Source: Oscillospiraceae bacterium (GTDB taxonomy: Bacteria > Bacillota > Clostridia > Oscillospirales > Oscillospiraceae). From it: 21,086 nt of DNA. The notes beneath the pieces are model-generated. The model did not search any database, was not told the origin of the DNA, and saw only the letters and a program-made list of their open reading frames with translations. Both the position numbers and the translations under genes were made by a program. Shown here piece by piece: positions 13,649 to 21,086 of this stretch. The stretch spans positions 1-21,086 of the forward strand of contig JAFTGG010000065.1 of NCBI GenBank assembly GCA_017458025.1, written 5' to 3'. Position 1 is the first letter of the stretch; every line of letters starts with the position of its first letter.

Positions 13649-14116
13649 TCAGAAATCGACGCGGCCGGCGAACTTGTCGTTCACGACGTAATAGGCAGCG
13701 CGCTCCTCGGGCTTGATATAGAGCTTGAGGCCCGTGACCTTCGTGTGGGAGTGCTCGGCGCGGAACGCGGCGGTCGCGGCGGCGACCAGATCCTCGACCT
13801 TCTCCTCGTCGCCCTGATACTGGACATAAACAACGGGGGAGGTCTCGCCGGTGACGGCCTTCTTCGCGGTCTTCTCGACGGCGGCCTTCGCCTTGGCGGG
13901 CGCGGCCGCAGCCTTCTTCGCGGCGGCCTTCGCCTTCGCGGGAACCTTGGCGGCTTTCTTCTTCGCGGTCTTGACGGTCTTCTTGATCTCGGCCTCGGCC
14001 TTCTGGACTTCCTTCTTCGCCTCGGCGGCGACCTTCTCGGTCTCCTGCTTGACCTCGGCGACAGCCTTCTCGGCTTCCTGCTTGACTTCGGCAACCGCCT
14101 TCTTCGTATCAGCCAT
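13649..14116 (-). CDS. histone H1-like Lys/Ala-rich protein with C-terminal DUF6465 domain
   Basis: A 155-residue protein in two parts. Residues 1 to about 90 are almost only Ala, Lys, Glu and Val. They start with near repeats of AVAEVKQE(A/T)EK, then become strongly basic (AKKKAAKVPAKAKAAAKKAA), like histone H1 and bacterial H1-like tails. The C-terminal 60 residues, from PVVYVQYQGDEEKVEDLV to AAYYVVNDKFAGRVDF, resemble the DUF6465 domain of clostridial proteins. DNA or RNA binding by the tail is an inference from composition; the domain has no known function. GGAGG precedes the ATG at 14116. The gene stands alone between terminators and has its own promoter, so it is likely a separate transcription unit. 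Confidence 0.85.
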   Translation of the reverse strand: MADTKKAVAEVKQEAEKAVAEVKQETEKVAAEAKKEVQKAEAEIKKTVKTAKKKAAKVPAKAKAAAKKAAAAPAKAKAAVEKTAKKAVTGETSPVVYVQYQGDEEKVEDLVAAATAAFRAEHSHTKVTGLKLYIKPEERAAYYVVNDKFAGRVDF

Positions 14117-14173
14117 CTCTTTTGTACCTCCAAAATATTTATCAAAAAGTGTTATTTACCGGGATTTAGCGTT

Positions 14174-14202
14174 ATTGTAGCCCGATGCTCCGAGAAAATC
14201 AA
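14174..14202 (-). promoter_or_regulatory. promoter of the H1-like gene
   Basis: On the minus strand TTGATT (14197-14202), a 17-base spacer and TACAAT (14174-14179) precede the gene, with a leader of about 50 bases. Confidence 0.55.
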
Positions 14203-14270
14203 GTGCAAAGCTGTACAATTTATAAAAAACTTGCCAAATTTTTTTGCGATTTGGCACAAATTTTTATGGA

Positions 14271-14292
14271 AAAAGCCGCTTGCGCGGCTTTT
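14271..14292 (-). terminator. ftsH terminator
   Basis: AAAAGCCGC (14271-14279) and GCGGCTTTT (14284-14292) form a 9-bp stem with a four-base loop, six bases beyond the ftsH stop. On the minus strand it runs into a T tract. A second, AT-rich hairpin (TGCCAAAT with ATTTGGCA, 14232-14256) lies farther on and may back it up. Confidence 0.85.
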
Positions 14293-14297
14293 CCGCT

Positions 14298-16478
<2,181 letters not shown>

Positions 16479-16540
16479 TCTTTTCCCACCTTTCGGGAGC
16501 ATTTGACGCGTAAGAGCGATATGTTCTCATGTTGACGCTT

Positions 16541-16569
16541 ATCTTAACACATTCCATTGCCTTTCACAA
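16541..16569 (-). promoter_or_regulatory. ftsH promoter
   Basis: On the minus strand TTGTGA (16564-16569), a 17-base spacer and an extended -10 TGTTAAGAT (hexamer 16541-16546) precede ftsH by about 60 bases. Confidence 0.5.
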
Positions 16570-16604
16570 GGGAAAGCCTATGAATTTTCGGTGAATTTTT
16601 GTCT

Positions 16605-16632
16605 TTTACTTCGTCCGCGCTTGTGCTACACT
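16605..16632 (+). promoter_or_regulatory. rlmB promoter
   Basis: TTTACT (16605-16610), a 16-base spacer and an extended -10 TGCTACACT (hexamer 16627-16632) precede rlmB by about 35 bases. It lies divergent to the ftsH promoter. Confidence 0.5.
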
Positions 16633-16667
16633 ATAGATGTAGAATTTTGTCCGAAAGGAATCGCAAT

Positions 16668-17429
16668 ATGCCAAACGACAAAAAGCCCGAAGCCGAGGCC
16701 GACGGCCTGATCGAGGGCCGCAACGCGGTCATCGAGGCGCTGCGCGCCGGTACCGCCATCGACAAAATTTATCTCGCCAAGGGCGACGCCGACAAAACGC
16801 TGGGCCACATCGCGTCCACCGCCCGCGCCGCGGGCGTCGTGGTCGTCGAGGCCGACCGCCGCAAGCTCGATTTCATGAGCCGTACCAAGGCGCATCAGGG
16901 CGTGATCGCGCTCTCCGCCGTGCGCGAGTACGCGACGGTGGAGGATATCCTCGCCGCCGCGCGGGACAAAGGCGAGCCGCCGCTGCTCGTCGTCTGCGAC
17001 GAGATCAGCGACCCCCACAACCTCGGCGCGATCATTCGCACCGCCGAGTGCGCGGGCGCGCACGGCGTCGTCATTCCGAAGCGCCGCAGCGCGGGGCTGA
17101 CCGCCATCGTCGGCAAGACGAGCGCGGGCGCGGCAAGCTGGCTGCCGGTGGCGCGGGTCGCGAATCTGCCCGCGGCGCTCAAAGACCTGCAAAAGCGGGG
17201 CGTATGGATCTTCGGCACCGCCGCCGACGGCGGCAAATCGCTCTATGATGCCGACCTCAAAGGCCCCGCCGCCATCGTCATCGGCAGCGAGGGCGACGGT
17301 ATGGGCCGGCTCGTGCGCGAGAGCTGCGACTTCCTCGTGAGCATTCCGCTCAAGGGGCGTATCCAATCGCTCAACGCCTCGAACGCCGCCGCCGTGCTGC
17401 TCTACGAAGCGGTGCGCCAGCGGAAATGA
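16668..17429 (+). CDS. rlmB: 23S rRNA (guanosine-2'-O)-methyltransferase, TrmH/SpoU family
   Basis: A 253-residue SPOUT-class methyltransferase that uses S-adenosylmethionine to methylate a ribose 2'-hydroxyl in RNA. After an N-terminal RNA-binding domain starting LIEGRNAVIEALRAGTAIDK (14-33), the three SpoU motifs are present. They are DPHNLGAIIRTAE (115-127, with catalytic Arg), IVIGSEGDGMGRLV (203-216) and IPLKGRIQSLNASNAAAVLLYE (226-247). The usual motif is SLNVS, so the Ala is a mild variant. The N-terminal domain and length favour RlmB, which modifies G2251 of 23S rRNA; a close TrmH-family relative with another target is possible. AAAGGAA precedes the ATG at 16668. The pseudo-ATPase gene starts 49 bases downstream with no terminator between, so they are probably one operon. 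Confidence 0.9.
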   Translation: MPNDKKPEAEADGLIEGRNAVIEALRAGTAIDKIYLAKGDADKTLGHIASTARAAGVVVVEADRRKLDFMSRTKAHQGVIALSAVREYATVEDILAAARDKGEPPLLVVCDEISDPHNLGAIIRTAECAGAHGVVIPKRRSAGLTAIVGKTSAGAASWLPVARVANLPAALKDLQKRGVWIFGTAADGGKSLYDADLKGPAAIVIGSEGDGMGRLVRESCDFLVSIPLKGRIQSLNASNAAAVLLYEAVRQRK

Positions 17430-17478
17430 CCGAAGCGCCGCCCGCGGCGGAAACAAACAATCTGGGTAGGAGATATTG

Positions 17479-19617
17479 ATGGATCAGCACGAAAAAGATC
17501 TGGAATTTGAAAAGACCCTCGACGACAGCAAGCTGCTGCTCGACGACGCGTCCCGCGTCGCGGACGAGGAATACGAGTTCACGCTCGAGAGCATTCTCTC
17601 CGAGTTCGGCGCCAACGCGCAGATCCCCGACGTGGATATCGCGCCGCCGAAGCCCGCGGTGTCCGTGGCGATGCCGCTGCCGGAGCTGCCGGACAGCGAC
17701 GAGGACGAGCCGGACGGCGCGGACGAGGACGGGGCGGGCGAGCTGGGGGACATCGTGCCCGCGCTCGACACGCCGCAGAGCTACAGCCTGCAGGAGGTGC
17801 TGGAGCGCACGGTGCAGGAGGTGCTCGACGAGCAGCAGAAGGAGCCCGTGCTGGACGAGCTGCCGCCGCGCCGCGGCCTGTTCTCGCGCAAGAAAATCAT
17901 CGAGACCGAGGAGCTTTACGCGCATTTCGCCCCCGGCGGAGGCGAACCCAAAAACGTTAAGGAGGCGCGTCCGCGCAGCGTCGAGCCGGAGGAGCCGGAC
18001 GAGCCGGAGCCGCCCATCGAGGAGACCGTCGCGGACTACCGCGACGCGGCGCAGAACGCGCGGCGCGTGACGCGCTTCTCCGCGCTCATCACGCTGCTCA
18101 TGTGGCTGCCGCAGGCGCTCGCGCGCTTCGGCTGGATGCCGCAGATGTACTTTGAGGAAAAGCTGTTCAACACGCTGCCGTACTTCATCGGCCTCGCGCT
18201 GGTCTGCGTGCTGGGCCGCGAGGTATTCCAATACGCGGCGGAAAAGCTGCTCTCGCTCAAAGTCACCTACGAGCTGCTGACGGCGCTGCTGTGCGTCGCG
18301 GCGCTCGCGGATACGGCGGTCGCGTTCCTCTCGGACGCGCGCAACCCCGCCGCGCTGCCGCTGCACTCGGTCGCGGCGCTGTCGATGACCTGCGCGCTCT
18401 GGGGCCGCGCCATGCTCTTTAAGGCGCTCTACGACTCGTTCCGCGTGGCCGCGCTCGGCGACGCGCCGTACATCGTCACCACCACCGCCGGCGGCGCGGC
18501 GAAGCGCCGCGGCGGCGCGGACGGCTTTTCCGTCACCGCGCAGCGCGAGGACGTGGCGGGACGCTGGCAGACCATCGTGCTGCCGGTGATCCTCGTCGGC
18601 GCGGCCGTGTTCTCCGTGCTCTCGACGCTGGAGGCCGGCTCGTGGGCGCTGTTCGCGTGGAACCTCTCGGCCATTCTCGCGGGCGCGAACACGCTGGCGT
18701 TTCCGCTGGTCTACTCGCTCCCGCTGCGCCGTCTGACAAAGCGCTTCAGCAAAAGCGGCAGCGCGCTGGCGGGCTATCGCGGCGCGGACGTCATGCGCCG
18801 CAGCAACTGCCTGATCCTGACCGACAGCGACCTGTTCCCGCCGGGGACCGTGACGCTCAACGGCCTCAAGATCTTCGGCGAGGAGAGCGGCAAGGTCATC
18901 TCCTACGCCGCGACGATGGCGCACGCGTCGGAAACAGGGCTCTCGCGCCTGTTCGACAATCTGCTCGAACAGGAGGGCGGGAAGCTTGAGACGCTCTCCG
19001 ACCTCAACTACTATGAAGAAGGCGGCGTCGGCGGCACGATCCACGGCGAATCGGTGCTGTTCGGCACGGCGTCCTTCTGCCGCAAGCTGGGCGTGACGCT
19101 GCCGACGGGCCTCAAGCTCCAGACCGGCATGTTCCTCGCCGTCGACGGCGCGCTGATCGCGGTGTTCGCGGTCAAATACATGGCGGCGGAGAACGTGGAT
19201 TGGGCGCTGCACGCGCTCTCCCGCGCGCACATCACGCCGGTGCTCGCCGTGCGCGACGGCAACATCACGCCGGCGCTTTTGAAGCGCAAGTTCGGCACGG
19301 ACGCGCACGCGGTGTATCCGCAGCTCTCGACGCGCCTCGCGCTTTCAGAGAAAAACGGCGAGAAGCCCTGCGCGCTGATCTACCGCGAGGGGCTGATGCC
19401 CTACGCGGAGCTGGCAGTGGGCAGCAAACGCCTCTGCCGCGCGGTGCGCGCGGGGAACGCGCTCTCGCTCGCCGCGAGCATCGCGGGCACCCTGGTGACG
19501 TTCTATCTGAGCTTTGTGGCGGCGTACGCGCTGTTTACGCCGCTCAAGCTGCTGGCGTTTCTGGCGCTGTGGACGGTCGCGGCGGTCATCGACGGCGTAT
19601 TCGTGGATAAATATTGA
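17479..19617 (+). CDS. membrane protein resembling a catalytically inactive P1B-type ATPase
   Basis: A 712-residue protein with no firm family name. Residues 1-190 are cytosolic, acidic and Pro-rich. Eight likely membrane segments follow (about 201-217, 232-249, 264-284, 294-316, 366-384, 389-416, 660-684 and 689-707), which is the 4+2+2 order of P1B metal ATPases. The large loop 417-655 resembles their P and N domains: GGVGGTIHGESVLFGTASF (515-533) aligns with the nucleotide-domain motif, and GMFLAVDGALIAVFAV (550-565) precedes a degenerate TGDN region, PVLAVRDGN (587-594). DKTGT is replaced by LTDSDLFPPG (447-456), the CPC of helix six is AFPLV (407-411), GDGxND is gone and no TGES is seen. 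It should not pump ions by the usual cycle; a regulatory or scaffold role is a guess. The ATG at 17479 follows AGGAG. Confidence 0.7.
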   Translation: MDQHEKDLEFEKTLDDSKLLLDDASRVADEEYEFTLESILSEFGANAQIPDVDIAPPKPAVSVAMPLPELPDSDEDEPDGADEDGAGELGDIVPALDTPQSYSLQEVLERTVQEVLDEQQKEPVLDELPPRRGLFSRKKIIETEELYAHFAPGGGEPKNVKEARPRSVEPEEPDEPEPPIEETVADYRDAAQNARRVTRFSALITLLMWLPQALARFGWMPQMYFEEKLFNTLPYFIGLALVCVLGREVFQYAAEKLLSLKVTYELLTALLCVAALADTAVAFLSDARNPAALPLHSVAALSMTCALWGRAMLFKALYDSFRVAALGDAPYIVTTTAGGAAKRRGGADGFSVTAQREDVAGRWQTIVLPVILVGAAVFSVLSTLEAGSWALFAWNLSAILAGANTLAFPLVYSLPLRRLTKRFSKSGSALAGYRGADVMRRSNCLILTDSDLFPPGTVTLNGLKIFGEESGKVISYAATMAHASETGLSRLFDNLLEQEGGKLETLSDLNYYEEGGVGGTIHGESVLFGTASFCRKLGVTLPTGLKLQTGMFLAVDGALIAVFAVKYMAAENVDWALHALSRAHITPVLAVRDGNITPALLKRKFGTDAHAVYPQLSTRLALSEKNGEKPCALIYREGLMPYAELAVGSKRLCRAVRAGNALSLAASIAGTLVTFYLSFVAAYALFTPLKLLAFLALWTVAAVIDGVFVDKY

Positions 19618-19624
19618 TAGGGAC

Positions 19625-19659
19625 AAAAAAATTCCCGCCTGCCGGCGGGAATTTTTTTG
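19625..19659. terminator. bidirectional terminator between pseudo-ATPase gene and pfp
   Basis: ATTCCCGCC (19631-19639) pairs with 19644-19652 around a TGCC loop, flanked by a run of A on the left and T on the right. It serves both convergent genes. Confidence 0.93.
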
Positions 19660-19663
19660 CGAT

Positions 19664-20902
19664 TTACTCGGCGATGACCTTCTTGAGCTTCGCGAAGCGC
19701 GGCAGGGAGTCCGTCTTCGGCAGCTTCGTCTCGCCTTGGATCAGCGGCAGCGCGTAGTCGATGAACTCGTGCTTGATGCCGTTGTGCTCGTCGTTGATCC
19801 ACTCCAGCGGGACCTTCTTCTCGTAGTTGGCGACGTCGGTGAGGTTCAGGAGCTTGGTCTTGCAGGCGTAGTGGCCGTCGACGGTCTCGCGCTCGAACGC
19901 GACCATCTTGTCCGTGATGCCCGCGACGGCGTTTTCGACCGCCGCCTTGCCCGCCATGAAACTCTCCTCGATGTCGGTTTCGCTCGCGAGGTGCGCGCCG
20001 CAGCGCTGGAGCAGCGACAACTCGATGCCGCGGACCTTCGCGCCGGTCTTCTCCTTGCAGACGTTCGCGAGCAGCGCCGCGAGGCCGCCGAGCTGCGCGT
20101 GGCCGAAGCCGTCGGTCGCGCTGGTCTTCGCCTCGGACACGAAGCTGCCGTCGGCGTAGTGGATGCCCTCGGAGACGGCGACCATGCAGTTGCCCTTCTC
20201 CTTGTAGATGCGCTCCACGTCGGCAAGGAACTTGTCCATGTCGAAGTCGACCTCGGGGACGTAAATGAGGTCGGGGCCCGCGCCGTACTCGCTCGCGAGC
20301 GCGGAGGCGGCGGTCAGCCAGCCGGCGTGGCGGCCCATGATCTCAATGATGCAGATCATGCCGGTGTTGTACACGCGCGCGTCGTGCCAGACCTCCATGC
20401 AGCTCGTCGCGATATATTTCGCGGCGGAGGCGAAGCCCGGGCAGTGGTCGGTGCCGAACAGGTCGTTGTCGATGGTCTTGGGCACGCCCATGACGCGGCA
20501 TTCATAGCCGACCTTCTGCATATATTTGCTGATCTTGTTGCAGGTGTCCATAGAGTCGTTGCCGCCGTTGTAGAAGAAATAACGGACGTCATGCTTCTTG
20601 AACACTTCGAGGATACGCTTATAATCGGTGTCGTCCTCGTCGGGGTCCTTCATCTTGTAGCGGCAGGAGCCGAGCGCGCTGGACGGGGTGTACTTGAGCA
20701 GCTCCAGCTCCTTGGGGTCCTCCTTGCCCATGTCGAGCAGGCGGTCGTTCAGCACGCCGACGATGCCGTGCTCGGCGCCGTAGACGTTCGTGATGGAGGG
20801 GTTGTCGAGCGCGGTGCGAATGACGCCGTACGCGCTCGCGTTGATGACGGAGGTGGGGCCGCCGGACTGGCCGATGACCGCCGCGCCTTTGAGTTCACTC
20901 AT
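19664..20902 (-). CDS. pfp: 6-phosphofructokinase, probably pyrophosphate-dependent
   Basis: A 412-residue phosphofructokinase-family enzyme that phosphorylates fructose 6-phosphate in glycolysis. It begins with AVIGQSGGPTSVINAS (8-23), the phosphate-donor loop. Two sites decide the donor in this family: GGNDS (113-117), where ATP enzymes have GGDGS, and PKTIDND (141-147), where ATP enzymes have PGTIDND. The Asp and Lys at these positions mark the pyrophosphate-dependent type, which is reversible. The first Asp of the usual GGDDS is Asn here. EIMGRHAGWLTAAS and the later PEVDFD match the sugar-phosphate region. AAGGAG precedes the ATG at 20902. With PPDK, it would save ATP in glycolysis. No clear promoter is seen within the window; it may lie beyond the right edge. 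Confidence 0.9.
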   Translation of the reverse strand: MSELKGAAVIGQSGGPTSVINASAYGVIRTALDNPSITNVYGAEHGIVGVLNDRLLDMGKEDPKELELLKYTPSSALGSCRYKMKDPDEDDTDYKRILEVFKKHDVRYFFYNGGNDSMDTCNKISKYMQKVGYECRVMGVPKTIDNDLFGTDHCPGFASAAKYIATSCMEVWHDARVYNTGMICIIEIMGRHAGWLTAASALASEYGAGPDLIYVPEVDFDMDKFLADVERIYKEKGNCMVAVSEGIHYADGSFVSEAKTSATDGFGHAQLGGLAALLANVCKEKTGAKVRGIELSLLQRCGAHLASETDIEESFMAGKAAVENAVAGITDKMVAFERETVDGHYACKTKLLNLTDVANYEKKVPLEWINDEHNGIKHEFIDYALPLIQGETKLPKTDSLPRFAKLKKVIAE

Positions 20903-20935
20903 AGTAATAATCTCCTTTAGCAGTTTTAAGGGAGT

Positions 20936-21024
20936 TCAGAGGGGCAGCGCCCCTCTGATTTCGCGCCCGCAGGCGCGAAAGAAGGCTAATCGTTTTTTCT
21001 GACGACATGCTCGTCAGAAAAAAC
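20936..21024. repeat. cluster of three perfect hairpins upstream of pfp
   Basis: Three palindromes follow one another: 20936-20945 with 20949-20958 (10 bp), 20959-20967 with 20972-20980 (9 bp, directly adjoining), and 20992-21005 with 21011-21024 (14 bp, loop CATGC). The third has T6 on the left arm and A6 on the right, the reverse of an intrinsic terminator on either strand. They occupy the pfp leader or the DNA before it. A dispersed palindromic repeat or a leader structure are both possible. Confidence 0.6.
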
Positions 21025-21086
21025 ACTCTGCGCGGAGCGCCCGTGCGCCAAAGGCTTGCGGGAAGCGCAGCGAAACCTGATCAACA
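21025..21086. other. unassigned GC-rich DNA at right edge
   Basis: The last 62 bases hold no convincing gene, promoter or terminator. They are GC-rich and may belong to the same repeat as the three hairpins to the left, but the window ends before this can be judged. Confidence 0.3.

Noticed and set aside
20992..21024. Intrinsic terminator
   Set aside because: The T run enters the stem and the A run leaves it on both strands, so no transcript would have a hairpin followed by U residues.

Overview
The window is ordinary chromosome from a GC-rich member of the Bacillota, most likely class Clostridia and Oscillospiraceae-like. This is inferred from strong AGGAGG-type ribosome binding sites, an ECF-type pantothenate transporter, type III pantothenate kinase, a DUF6465 protein, pyruvate phosphate dikinase and a PPi-type phosphofructokinase. 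I see no rRNA, tRNA, CRISPR array or phage block. Nineteen protein genes are supported; the first (ppdK) is cut by the left edge.

Layout. 1-1791 (minus): ppdK 5' part and a threonine aldolase. 1835-3026 (plus): the rpsF-ssb-rpsR operon, whose promoter overlaps the divergent aldolase promoter, closed by a terminator. 3101-3602 (plus): a promoter, a long hairpin RNA with a terminator/antiterminator arrangement, then a small orphan gene. 3682-6731 (minus): a divergent EF-G paralogue and a DagK-like lipid kinase. 6856-8082 (plus): an AI-2E-family membrane protein. 8165-8327: a MITE-like element lodged in the stop codon of coaX. 8327-9736 (minus): coaX and panT. 10104-13483 (plus): coaBC, a DUF3810 membrane metalloprotease-like protein and an LCP cell-wall ligase. 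13649-16478 (minus): a histone-H1-like/DUF6465 protein and ftsH. 16668-19617 (plus): rlmB and a membrane protein that looks like a catalytically dead P1B-type ATPase. 19664-20902 (minus): PPi-type phosphofructokinase, preceded by a cluster of palindromes.

How the genes fit together. panT, coaX and coaBC form a divergent coenzyme A locus: uptake of pantothenate, its phosphorylation, then cysteine ligation and decarboxylation. Both arms have structured untranslated leaders. ppdK at one end and the PPi-type phosphofructokinase at the other suggest pyrophosphate-linked glycolysis. ftsH, the LCP protein, DUF3810 and the AI-2E-family protein belong to envelope maintenance.

The most unusual items are the hairpin RNA at 3136-3300, the P-type ATPase pseudoenzyme, the MITE that supplies a stop-codon base, and a recurrent promoter form (TTGCAA, exactly 17 bases, a -10 close to TATAAT) before four minus-strand genes. 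No search was run; family calls rest on motifs, length and gene order.
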